From positions 4,750,501 through 4,814,500 of the forward strand of contig JAYKKI010000023.1 of NCBI GenBank assembly GCA_039881145.1: a stretch of 64,000 nucleotides of DNA, given 5' to 3'. A program made the translations under genes and the position numbers. The notes beneath the pieces are model-generated. The model worked only from the letters and a program-made list of their open reading frames with translations. It was not told the DNA's origin and made no database searches. The first letter of the stretch is position 1. Each line of letters opens with the position of its first letter. This DNA comes from Druceiella hillmani. Taxonomy: Eukaryota; Arthropoda; Insecta; Lepidoptera; Hepialidae. Of this stretch, positions 24,883 through 35,494 are shown one piece after another.

Positions 24883-25218
24883 TTACCCGACCTGAAAAAT
24901 GCACTTGCGACCAAAATAATGTGACCAGGCAAAAACTGTATACTTATGTGCACGCCGAGCGGTCGTCTGTTCCCACGTGCGGTATCGTGACGTGAATCGC
25001 CATCGCATTCGATGCCGTCCGAACTTATCGGGTGTACCGGCTCGTGACGTGAAATAAATGGGAATCGACGCCCGCTTCCAGTATGTGGCGCTTAACCCTT
25101 GCAGGGCATTCACCTCGAACCCTTTACGATCCATTGCAGCCTCTCTCCTTTGTTTCCTAGTTCCAAGTCTGGAAGGATAAGTCGAAGAAAAGAAATGCGA
25201 TAAATTTTGCACGAGCAA
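24883..25218. promoter_or_regulatory. GC-rich island with repeated CGTGACGTGAA
   Basis: CGTGACGTGAA occurs at 24986-24996 and 25043-25053, a 57-bp spacing, with a CACGTG E-box just upstream of the first. The GTGACGT core resembles half-CRE or bZIP sites. The whole island is open on the minus strand for 111 codons, with an Arg/Thr/Tyr-rich peptide of no known family. A regulatory reading seems likelier, but a real exon cannot be excluded. Confidence 0.4.
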
Positions 25219-26160
25219 GCTTAAAAATTCGGGAAGCGTTGTAAAAAGTTAATGTTTTGAATTAAAATTGGAATAGAATATTTTTTTTTAAAGCAATGTT
25301 GAGCTGTATTTATATTAATGGTATGTATGACTTACGGTGCAACACCAGATACTTCCTGTATTTCAAAGAGATACGTCATTTCCTGTTGCGCACGTAAATG
25401 ATGTTATTCTGAGTTTCTGTTTACCTAATATTATAGGTATCTAAACTTTATTCATTATAGCAGTCATCCATGGACTGTAAAGAGTTTTACCTCAATCAGT
25501 CAAAAAGTGAGGTAAATGAGAATTTTTGGGTAATTTTTGAAGTAAACTGAAAGTAATATCCATTCAGCTGTAACAAAACGGATGTATGATATACGGAGAT
25601 TTGTAAAACAAAACCGAATAAATTCTTGTCCGATCTGAGCGCTGTGAATTCCGCCCGTGATTAGTCATTCTTACGGAACACTATGATTAATTTTGAAATA
25701 TTTATACAACAATGTTAGGAGATAATGGACAGATATTTGTTTTTGCAATTTTGTTATCTTTTATATAGCAAAAAAAAAAAACAAATCCTGACTTTATATA
25801 GCAAATTGCCCAAAAAATAAGGAAAAAACAAGTAAAGATTCAAAATTTGATTTTTATAATTATACCCTTTACCAAATCTTAAAAAATACGACGTTAGTTT
25901 AATTTGGGTAGTTACATACTCGTATATCAAAATAAAAAGTTCATTTTCCGTGTATTTTTAAAGTATATGGCTATTTGGAGATTAGCTTAAATGAAGTAAA
26001 ATTTCTGATTCGTTTGTTCGTCACCTTCATGAACGACCTTTTCGAAAGATAGTTATCACCCTGTCTACTTTAGATAATATTTCAATGGCTTAAACGATTT
26101 TATCAAAATAAATAATCCTTGCGATTCACGCAAAGACGTACACATATAGGTTACGTACTG
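25219..26160. other. AT-rich stretch, nothing recognised
   Basis: No open frame or repeat that I can support; several A-runs are present. Confidence 0.6.
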
Positions 26161-26167
26161 TTTCTAG

Positions 26168-26446
26168 ATGGTGAATCAAAATATGCTCCTCAATACCAAA
26201 AAGCACTTCGTTGTCACATTCACCCAAACGTCGGTCGTTTGGGATCTTGGTATTGTATTTGATGGACACCTCAGGTTTTTTAAACACTGTGTAAGCTTTG
26301 AACTAAACGCTTCGAACTGTAGTAAACACTTCAAAAAATTTGTCCACATTTTTCAAGAGCTTGGTGAAAAGTGTCTTGGAGTACGCCTCAGTTATTTGAT
26401 CTTAATACTAAACGATTCACTCAGATTATGTGAGATTATCGTATGA
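26168..26446 (+). pseudogene. Decayed reverse-transcriptase fragment (non-LTR)
   Basis: The frame reads KKHFVVTFTQ, then VVWDLGIVFDGHLRFFKHC and ASNCSKHFKKF. It parallels the conserved stretch just after the catalytic domain of non-LTR reverse transcriptases, where a DLGVxFDxxLxFxxH core is followed by an alpha-helical ASxxLGFIxR segment. No catalytic residues are included, and matching stops after about residue 65. I infer a short relic of the same broad class as the fragment at 22300-22890. It could be part of the same ancient element, but the strands are opposite. Confidence 0.6.
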
Positions 26447-26570
26447 ACCCATTCTAGCAAATTTTTCAGGTTTTTTGAATAGTAAAAGATTTCTCTCGCA
26501 AGAATAATTTCATCCATTGCACGTATTTAATTATTAAACTTGCAATCTTTCTCTCCCCATCTCTCTCTCG

Positions 26571-26611
<41 letters not shown>

Positions 26612-26900
26612 GCTAGGTCTGTCTGTTCGATTATAACTTAAGTTCTATTGTATAAATTTTGATATGATTTCCACTGTAATACAGAGTATTGATCCAGAAA
26701 ATTGTTTAGGTGTAAACTATTGGTACAGATGTTCAGATTACAGGACCGTGTTTGTGGGGCGTTTTATTGATCGCCGATAGGTAATCGTCAATTGTGGAAG
26801 CTGTGAACGTAGAAAGCTAGGAAAATATCAAGCAGGTACACTGTTACAGACGGCGGGTCTCGTGGATTTGTGTTTTAAAATGCTTTTATTAGTTTCACTT
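26571..26900 (+). mobile_element. Interspersed repeat family B with (TA)n head
   Basis: A (TA)n tract at 26571-26609 is followed by GCTAGGTCTGTCTGTTCGAT, TTATAACTTAAGTTCTA, ATTGATCCAGAAAATTG, TTTAGGTGTAAAC, then GGGGCGTTTTATTGATCGCC and a tail GTGGAAGCTGTGAACG. An inverted copy lies at 61445-61633 with the same (TA)n edge, which defines the element end. It has no coding capacity. Confidence 0.85.
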
Positions 26901-27415
26901 GTCTGTATGTATCTACGTACAAATGTAACGAATTTTTATTTTAAATTTTTATCCGCTTCCAGACGGCAGAATTATTTAAAATTTTGTACGTGTATGTCAA
27001 GAATGCATGACGATACAATAATTTAAAAAAATTAAATTATGCTAATATACCCTAAAAAAAGTTTTGTTTAGTTTCAATAAAATTTTCTAATTAAAAAAAA
27101 CTAAAAAGCATGCTTTTGTAGCAACATGAAATGAAAAATAAAAAAATTGTTTTTAAATATAAAGATTATGGTTAATAGCAAAATTATGTTTTACAACTCG
27201 GTATAACTTAATTTTTTTAATAAGCTTAAAATAAGAGTTAAGTGATTAACAAAAAAATTAAGTTTAATATTAAAAAAAAGACGTGGGGTGATTGATATCA
27301 GTTGTCGTAAACTTTTTTGTCGCCAGCTATTTCTAAAGGTGGTGTCATTATAAAAATATAAGTCGAGAGTACCTCGCGCTTTTTTTACAGTGTAAGATAT
27401 AGTATAAGATAATAT

Positions 27416-28502
27416 GACACAGGGAAAGATATTTTAATATATCTATGCAATTGAATATTCAATACAGGAATAAAATAATATCGACACAGGGAAAGATATT
27501 TTAATATATCTATGCAATTGAATATTCAATACAGGAATAAAATAATATCGACACAGGGAAAGATATTTTAATACATCTATGCAATTGAATATTCAATACA
27601 GGAATAAAATAATATCGACACAGGGAAAGATATTTTAATATATCTATGCAATTGAATATTCAATACAGGAATAAAATAATATCGACACAGGGAAAGATAT
27701 TTTAATATGTCTATGCAATTGAATATTCAATACAGGGATAAAATAATATCGACACAGGGAAAGATATTTTAATATATCTATGCAATTGAATATTCAATAC
27801 AGGAATAAAATAATATCGACACAGGGAAAGATATTTTAATATATCTATGCAATTGAATATTCAATACAGGAATAAAATAATATCGACACAGGGAAAGATA
27901 TTTTAATACATCTATGCAATTGAATATTCAATACAGGAATAAAATAATATCGACACAGGGAAAGATATTTTAATATATCTATGCAATTGAATATTCAATA
28001 CAGGAATAAAATAATATCGACACAGGGAAAGATATTTTAATATGTCTATGCAATTGAATATTCAATACAGGGATAAAATAATATCGACACAGGGAAAGAT
28101 ATTTTAATATATCTATGCAATTGAATATTCAATACAGAAATAAAATAATATCGACACAGGGAAATATATTTTAATATATCTATGCAATTGAATATTCAAT
28201 ACAGGAATAAAATAATGACACAGGGAAAGATATTTTAATATATCTATGCAATTGAATATTCAATACAGGAATAAAATAATATCGACACAGGGAAAGTTAT
28301 TTTAATATATCTATGCAATTGAATATTCAATACAGGAATAAAATAATATCGACACAGGGAAAGATATTTTAATATATCTATGCAATTGAATATTCAATAC
28401 AGGAATAAAATAATATTGACACAGGGAAAGATATTTTAATATATCTATGCAATTGAATATTCAATACAGGAATAAAATAATATCGACACAGGGAAAGATA
28501 TT
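27416..28502. repeat. 67-bp satellite array, 16 monomers plus partial
   Basis: GACACAGGGAAAGATATTTT starts monomers at 27416, 27483, 27550 and onward in 67-bp steps to 28485. A single 3-bp deletion gives one 64-bp step (28153 to 28217). Monomers are nearly identical. The variant TACATCT occurs in monomers 3 and 8, and TATGTCT plus AGGGATAAA in monomers 5 and 10, so a five-monomer (335 bp) block was duplicated. Each monomer contains the palindrome ATTGAATATTCAAT. There is no coding capacity. Confidence 0.97.
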
Positions 28503-30139
28503 GCAATATTTCAGTGAAGGATATTCCAGTGATAGTTTCCTCATATATGCAAATATTCTTATAAAAAAGTATTCTTCTTTAAATACATGTGATGTTAATT
28601 TTGAATAATTATATGTTACTCCCTCAGCGAGGTTTGACTGTATAGAGTAAAAGTATTAACAAGTCATAGACAAATCGATAATTTATAACGATACTACTCT
28701 TCATTCAATCATGCCAGAGGCACAAAATAATTTATTATTTTGAATAGAATAAAAACAATAACAAAGTGGAAAGAAAAAGAATTATCAATGAAGGGTAATA
28801 AAAACGACAAGATCATAAATTAACAAGCGCGCCACTGACGCATTTGCCAAGAGCAAGTCGGATGAACTTAAAACACAATACGTAAATGTCATGATTAATA
28901 AACAATAACAGTTGAGAATAAATTTATACGAAACGTGGGAAGGAAAATAAAAATATTTTTTAACAAATCGCTCATAGTTCAATGTATGTTAACAAAATTT
29001 ATTTTAAATTACTGTATTATATTTAAGGGTTGCCACAATGAAAGTTTCAATTTCGTTAAATGTCTAATTATATAAGTTTAAATGTGCGAAATGATAGCCG
29101 GTTCAAATTTATTTAATAAATTGGCAACCGATGTATTTCAAACTTTTCCTGAGATTTCTGGGAGGTTGTATAAACTTCCCTAATATCTCTGGTAGGGATA
29201 TAGGGTAAAGAGCGCAGCACTAAATCTTTCGTTCAGTTAGTAACTGAGTTTGAAAGGGTAAAAAACAAAGAAACTATGGAAAGTTAACGAAGAGAACTTA
29301 CAGGTTCAGTTTAGAACGAAAAGCGAGCTGAGGAGCACGTGATATACGCATAGTTATTGGTGAAGGCGAACTCTCTTATAAAAAGTCAAGCATTGGTTCT
29401 GACAGATTCAAAGAAGGAAATTTTAATCATCCCAATGATGTTCATCCAGAGCAACATTCTATATAGACGTAAAAAATCTCTAAAAACCATATTGAAACAC
29501 ATTCCAGATTAAGTTCGCATTATTCGGTAGAGCTACTCTTGTGTTCTCACACTGTAATAGAAAAAACAACTCCATTCTTTGGGAAAGAAGCGAAAATATT
29601 CTGTTGCCCTACGACATGAACTGAGCTAGCTGGTTTATTAGTTGCCAACTTAATATAAACCTTGTGACGAAACTGTAAGTAATCATAAAAAAATTCTAAT
29701 CTTACATTCGTAGAGTATTATCTGCATATTGTCTTTCTCAATGATATTTGTAAAATATTAGTAAACTACTGAAATACGACGAATGATGTGATACATATAT
29801 ACCGTTATCATTTATGAAGATTTATTGTTAGTTTAACTTCGAAAGGTTTTGCTCACTAAAACGACACTCAACTTACGTGTTTATGAAAGGCTATGTTATT
29901 AAAATATGATTCAAACATTTTAAGTTGTTTAATATGAAAGCGGTACGTACGGTCCAACAGATTAACAGACACAATTGCCCACTGGAACACTTAACAATCG
30001 AAGTAAATATTTTTCTGTACTTAATAAAGGCTTAAAAGTAGTTGGAATTACTGTACCTACTCATATTGTTATCGTCTGCATTGTATATATACACATATAT
30101 ATTTATGAAGCGGGATAACAAAACAAAGCGTATAATTAA
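28503..30139. other. AT-rich stretch, no gene called
   Basis: A GC-richer patch lies around 28820-28870, and mixed-composition sequence runs through 29200-29600 without a supported frame. No repeats beyond short ones. Confidence 0.5.
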
Positions 30140-30310
30140 AATTTGACTAATAGTATTGATGACGTCGTCCCATGTGAGCTTAGCCTACATATGAGTCACC
30201 GTGTGCGAAGTTCCACAATGAGGACCAGCAGTGGTTCAAGGTCGAGAGAAGACGACTCGGTGAGTCAGCTGAACGCGCCCATGAGTGATCGATTGGAAAC
30301 CTGATTGAGA
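30140..30310. promoter_or_regulatory. Small island with three bZIP-type sites
   Basis: A CRE-like TGACGTC (30160-30166) and two exact AP-1 motifs TGAGTCA (30192-30198 and 30261-30267) fall within 108 bp in a GC-richer patch. The TGAGTCA motif is the known AP-1/CNC-bZIP target. The cluster suggests a stress- or growth-responsive element, which is inference. Confidence 0.4.
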
Positions 30311-31439
30311 TTTATCATTATTTGCTTCATGGTTTTTTATAACTTAATATATTCACACAGAGAGTCACGAAATGAGATTAATGTCTCGTTCAGTGTGTAT
30401 TGTCATTTTAAAGCACTCCACTTCCGTTCGATTAGTTGGATGTATATTTATTTCAGCGTTCTGAGTTTTGTTGGTATGTTCTCTGTATCTGGTAATATTC
30501 AGAAATATTAATGACTGGTTGCTCAGCCCTGCTTTATTGCCAATAGACGTAATACATTTATTGCCAGAAGACTCAACAGGGCTGGCAAGCGTTACACTGT
30601 TAGAAGCTGATAACAACATTTTTTTCTAATCACATTCTTTCCACCATATTGAATCTTTATTTTTGTCTCCCTCTCGTAAAATTTTTCTAAGCACTTTACG
30701 TCGTCATCTCATTTTTACTGTGTTTATTTTATTCAATTATTTATATACGTGAACGTTACTTTATAGAGAATTTTTTTGGCTCTTGCCTGGTATCAATATA
30801 TTACATAAAAATAAAAGGAAAAATTTTATTTTAAAACTTTTTTTTTATTAAATTTTAGCTTGGAAAATAGAATATATAAAAGATTACATTGAATTTTGTA
30901 GTTAATTAGGAAATTTGAAAAGTAAAGATATTCTTTGCCAAAGTACGTCAATTGTGTCTGGGAAATTGATGATGGGTATTGTGCACAATATTTTTAGTCT
31001 CATGATGGGTGTAAATATGATAGTGGTTCAGATAAAAGGTCAGGTATACCTGCCTCTTATCAGATTTATATAGATTGTTATCAAATAGGGATTCTGAAGG
31101 TTGAGGAAAGCTTTCAACACCAATTTATTTCTCAGGTAGGGGTAATTTCTTACGCGTGAGTTCTGATGCGTTACGTTAATTATCGATAGCTAATAGTGTT
31201 TTCTGCGAAAATTGCGTATTTGTTAATCAGAAATATACTTTCTTATATAATAGATATACTTATTTCATATTGAAGTTTCGTTTTTCGAAAAATTTTATTT
31301 ATAATCATATTAACAAGAATTTGATTAATTTTTCAGCTCTCTCTGGAAGTCTCGATTTCTTGCATATTTCCATGTTTTCATTTTTGTTACACGTTTTCTA
31401 CTATAATTCTTCATATAATAATTAACCATGTTTTGTATC
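30311..31439. other. AT-rich stretch, no gene called
   Basis: Two overlapping frames (68 codons + and 84 codons -, 30305-30619) have no recognisable features. The rest is background. Confidence 0.5.
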
Positions 31440-31560
31440 TAAATAGTACTGGGCTTTTCCCGTGGCTTTGCTTGCGTGAATTTTGAAGAAATTTGTCTCT
31501 GCCCCATTGAGAAAATTAATAGAAATATTTCTCTTTATCATAAAAACTTGTACTCGTTAT
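31440..31560 (-). mobile_element. Family A repeat, 3'-end fragment
   Basis: GGCTTTGCTTGCGTGAATTT near 31462 is a diverged reverse complement of the AATTCCACGCGAACGAAG-type end seen in other family A copies. It is followed by TCTCTG and a T/A-rich interior. Only the end portion is recognisable. Confidence 0.45.
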
Positions 31561-31625
31561 CGAGTAATGTATATCTAAACATTCAGATTTAATTATTAAT
31601 AAGGTTTGTAGTTCTTGTAAAATGC

Positions 31626-31644
31626 TATATATATATATGTATAC

Positions 31645-31694
<50 letters not shown>
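31626..31694. repeat. (TA)n microsatellite
   Basis: A TA tract with TGTATACA and AAATA interruptions at its left side; no coding meaning. Confidence 0.95.
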
Positions 31695-31697
<3 letters not shown>

Positions 31698-32159
31698 ATT
31701 CTTCCTTTTATTAATCTATTATAATAATTTGAAATCGGGTAAGTTTGCTACCAATTTCTTTTTTTTTCTATCTTATTATTTGTTAAATTCACTAATGAAA
31801 TTTTAATAGCCGTGACCGATATTCTCAATCGCACAATCTGAACCGAGCTTAATAGGTTTGGAAGTAAAAAAAATATTTAGTCATTCCTCAAAATCTACGT
31901 TTAAAATATGAATCGAAAGTTTTTCTGTACGTCTGTACGTCTATGCTCAGCTCATTATCAAATATACCTTTATGAGAAATCAGCTCCTTATCAAAGTACA
32001 CTCATACAAAAAAACAAAAAACAAAGTAAACTCTAAATGTATTCCATTTAAAAAAAAGAAAAATCGTAATATTTCATGCCATTAGCGCAAAATTTTATGG
32101 AAAATACTTATTGCGTTTTTAACGACTGACGATATTGTTTCCGTTGTAAACGTCTGACG
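31695..32159. other. AT-rich stretch, nothing recognised
   Basis: Background sequence with A/T runs. CTGTACGTCTGTACGTCT near 31927 is a short duplication. Confidence 0.55.
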
Positions 32160-32460
32160 ATGTTCATTGCAGGTGACTGCACCTTTTCGAAATAACAGCA
32201 TCACATCTCTCTCTATTCAGTCTACGCATCATAGGATGCCGCCTCGCCAAAAACCTTTTCGCAATCCCTGCCTCCTCGGTGAAACCGCTGTGCGCTGCGA
32301 GTTGTGGTGGCGGCGACCGCTCGCCTATTCCGGTTGTACAGTAGCCGCCATACAAGGTGACGCCGGCCCGTGGCGCCGTCGGCCGTTTTGTCACATTTTT
32401 ACCACAATCCGCAAGAGAAGCCGTGACTGGTAAAACTCAGCGGCACGCCGCTCGTGCGTG
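32160..32460. promoter_or_regulatory. GC-rich island, possible regulatory element
   Basis: This is one of the most GC-rich segments, rich in CpG. It contains RUNX-type motifs on either strand (GTTGTGGTGG near 32303 and ACCACAAT near 32401). Long frames are open on both strands at once (88 codons + and 76 codons -), as expected from GC-rich composition. Neither shows a domain. A promoter or enhancer is more likely than a gene. Confidence 0.35.
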
Positions 32461-32959
32461 CTTAGAATTAATGAATATCCAATGAAAGCGCAACTGTAAA
32501 CTTCAAAAACGTACGGTAATAAATGTTTGCCTGATTTCTTTTCGAAATGACCCATTTTGGGACTTTTTCTTTGACCATGTGTGATAAAATATTAGCTTTT
32601 AACTGCGACTTCACTCCCGCGGTTTACTTGACCTTACTTAGCTCTAATAAAAGTGAGAAGAAAATATATGACCATAGACTATTCATGTTGTTTTTGCCAA
32701 TAGGCTGACACATGTTTCTCTACTGGTTCTACATGTACACTTCGATTTTTTTAAATGCTAAGAAATACAATCATGCAAGTTTGTCTACATTTCTTCAGTG
32801 GTTTCTAAATAAAATCCGTACAAAGAAAACATAGAGAGACGCAAATTTAAAAAACTGAATTTTTCATTTTCTTTTCCTATTTACTCATATAATAATAAAG
32901 AGGTATTAATGCAAGTTATAGTTTAACAAAAATACTTATGTCCATAATTATTTCGTTTT
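32461..32959. other. AT-rich stretch, nothing recognised
   Basis: Background sequence; no repeats or frames supported. Confidence 0.55.
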
Positions 32960-33334
32960 GATGTGAAACATCTATAGGCGCAGGTATAAACGGGATCATT
33001 GGCGTGGCGACGCTTGCCGTGGCGACGGGTCGCCACGCTATACTAAGGTATATATATAGTCTATATGTAGTAGAGTACGGTATGGCGACGTGTCGCCATG
33101 CGCAACCGACTACGCGACCTCCTCCTCACTTAGTTCGACGCTGTTGCTTACTACGGTACACATAACCTGTGCTTTATTATTTTTGTATTAATTGTAAATA
33201 AATGTTTATGAAATAAAGTCACCATTTTCTCTACGAAATTCGTAATACTTTATTTTTTCATTATGCTATATTTAGTTCATGTAATAATCTTGTCTTTTAT
33301 GCATAGTACTTGTACGAACACGATGTTTCACATC
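32960..33334. mobile_element. Possible non-autonomous element with inverted 13-bp ends and GC dyads
   Basis: GATGTGAAACATC (32960-32972) and its exact reverse complement GATGTTTCACATC (33322-33334) bound a 375-bp segment. Inside are two strong hairpins: CGTGGCGAC..GTCGCCACG (33018-33037) and ATGGCGAC..GTCGCCAT (33082-33099), followed by a CT-rich patch and two AATAAA motifs (about 33196-33220). The layout could be a small DNA element or an isolated LTR-like segment. No transposase or target-site duplication is seen, so this remains tentative. Confidence 0.4.
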
Positions 33335-33408
33335 TACCAGGCGTCCCGTGACGGCGCACTGTTTTTTTTTAAATATATTTAGCGTTAATTTTGTAGAAAT
33401 TCATTATT

Positions 33409-33606
33409 TACAATTAAATGAAACTACGTGAGGGAGGGTCATATCTACTTTCTTTAAGTTCTTTACCACGACCTAGCTTTCGTTGTATTACAACATCTTT
33501 GCTAATAGCCCAGCTGAAGATGTTGTAATACAACGAATTCTAGGTCGTGGTAAAGAACTTAAAGAAAGTAGAGATATACTACATCACTTAGTTTCATTTA
33601 ATTGTA
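33409..33606. mobile_element. Fold-back element, copy 2, near-perfect hairpin
   Basis: The outer ends TACAATTAAATGAAACTA and its inverse close a 198-bp hairpin. The inner arms, from CTACTTTCTTTAAG to ACAACATCTT, pair over about 55 bp with only a few mismatches around CTTTCG/AATTCG. The loop is about 16 nt. The ends and the GAAGATGTTGTAATACAACG arm match the element at 4008-4248, but the middle of the arms and the loop differ. The high arm identity suggests recent formation or gene-conversion-like correction. A 70-codon frame across the right arm is an artefact. Confidence 0.9.
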
Positions 33607-33909
33607 TTTCGTTTTTATTTATATATAAATTAGTACAAAACTGTGGTGTAATTTGTAACTCATACTTAACAGATTTTTCTTTGAGGATTTCTTAATTATT
33701 CAGACTTTCTACCTTCATAGTTTGACAATAGTAGCATATTGAAATCGTCAGATAGTACGTTTAATCGATTATTGTATAAGGATTAAATTTCCGTATTTTG
33801 AGTATTTAAATACGAAAAAAATTGCTTCTTTATTTGAAATGTAGTTAATATTTCTACAAAATTATTAATAATCATGGATTATATCGATGTAAAGAAATTT
33901 TAGGCGTGT
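33607..33909. other. AT-rich stretch, nothing recognised
   Basis: Background sequence between the fold-back element and a local duplication. Confidence 0.55.
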
Positions 33910-34023
33910 ATTTATCATAATATATATAGAATTTCTATTAAGCAACTGTATAACATTAAAATGTATTTTGTACGAAACAGTTACAAATAATTTAATAGAC
34001 AAATTTTATGCCTGGGTTTACCG

Positions 34024-34092
<69 letters not shown>

Positions 34093-34205
34093 TATATAAT
34101 TTCTATTAAGCGTACTGTATGAGATTAATTTTGTACGAACTAAGATGTATTTTGTACGAACAGTTACAAATAATTTACTAGACAGAATGAATATGAATAG
34201 TACCC
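33910..34205. repeat. Direct duplication split by a (TA)n tract
   Basis: AATTTCTATTAAGC occurs at 33930 and 34099, and CAGTTACAAATAATTTA recurs about 186 bp apart (near 33978 and 34162). A (TA)n tract at 34024-34088 lies between the copies and grew from TATATATA present in both. The 79-codon minus-strand frame running into the TA tract is not a gene. Confidence 0.85.
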
Positions 34206-34299
34206 AAATAAGATGTTTTATTCCGTTTAATATTGTGATCGTTGTTGTCTGTCTGTTCAGCAAAATGTCAATCAGTTTTCATAAAACCATATTTGAAGT

Positions 34300-34500
34300 A
34301 CACTATGTAGGCATGATATTCGAACCGCGCCTCCCGCTGACCTTCGCGAACTTCATGCCCAAAAACATGTTCAAACATTCTGCTCATTGTTTATGTTTAT
34401 TGTCTGCAAATACGTTTTGCATAACAACAAACGTATCGACAACGGCTACCGTAAGGTCGTTTGAACACAGAACGCGTACAGTACGGCTAGTTTAGCTGTG
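34300..34500. promoter_or_regulatory. GC-richer island with forkhead-like motifs
   Basis: This island contains TTGTTTATGTTTATTG (34387-34402), two overlapping forkhead-type TGTTTA/TRTTTAT motifs, in a CpG-containing context. A 116-codon frame (34145-34495) crosses it from AT-rich into GC-rich sequence without a composition signature of coding. Confidence 0.3.
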
Positions 34501-35494
34501 TACACAAAATATGCAAACTGGATAAAATAATCTTATATATAAGAAAATCAAATCTTTCTGGTAATATGACCGAAAGACTACTATAATAACAATATGTGTT
34601 ATAATGATATGAATATCAGACTACAATATTACGAGATCATCGCATAAATAATCGTATAACTAATTGAAAGCCTGCCGCGTATACCATCGTAATAAGATTA
34701 TCAAAGTAGAATATTGAGAGATTATTCAGTTACGTCTAAACAGTCGAAAGACCATTTAATTAGTCGTCTACGAGATTATTAAATAACTAGACTTCCTGGT
34801 TACATAACTGTAAGATAAGAACCAGGTCACGATTAAAAGGAAATTGGTAAACATTATAAAATCACTAGACTAATTTTGAATTCATGATGGACATAGTCCT
34901 TGTCTATGATTGGACGATGTACATAAAATCATACGTATTTAGATTACTATAACTAAACATCTAGAATACATGTTTCCACTAGATAGCGTTAATTGAATAT
35001 AAGCCTACATTTTTGACAAACTATTGCTAATATTTTGCTTCGTAAATATGTTAACAACACATCTCCAAGGCGTAATAATATGACACAAGAAAATATTGTA
35101 AATTTGGAATTAAATTTTGAAAAAATCTAATTATATATCTATTAAACTAATAGTTTTCCATCATGTTACAATTGAATTACAAAATGATAACCACGTCATA
35201 ATACGACTATTTTAGAATAACAACAAAATTTCCAGAATAAGTTCTATCTGCCAGAGGAAATTGGCAAATGTTTTATTGTAAATAATAGGTGTTTCTATAA
35301 AAACATGAAAGCTATGTTATAAGAAGTGCATAAGGACAAAAGACATTAATTAGAATCGCGAAGACTTATGAAGCATTTTAAGTTCATGTCTAAGTAACAA
35401 GGTAGTTATTTGAACTTATGATTATTTTCAAATAATAATATTTTTCTATATTTAAAACGCGTCGGGAATCAAATATATGGCTCTTCCTATACAT
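34501..35494. other. AT-rich stretch, nothing recognised
   Basis: Background sequence with many short ATTA-type motifs and no open frame of note. Confidence 0.6.

Noticed and set aside
27416..28502. CRISPR-like regular spacing
   Set aside because: The units are contiguous, with no unique spacers; this is a eukaryotic satellite.
32164..32433. Simultaneous 76- and 88-codon frames on opposite strands
   Set aside because: GC-rich composition removes stop codons on both strands; no domain in either.
33483..33695. 70-codon frame
   Set aside because: It covers the right arm of a fold-back hairpin.
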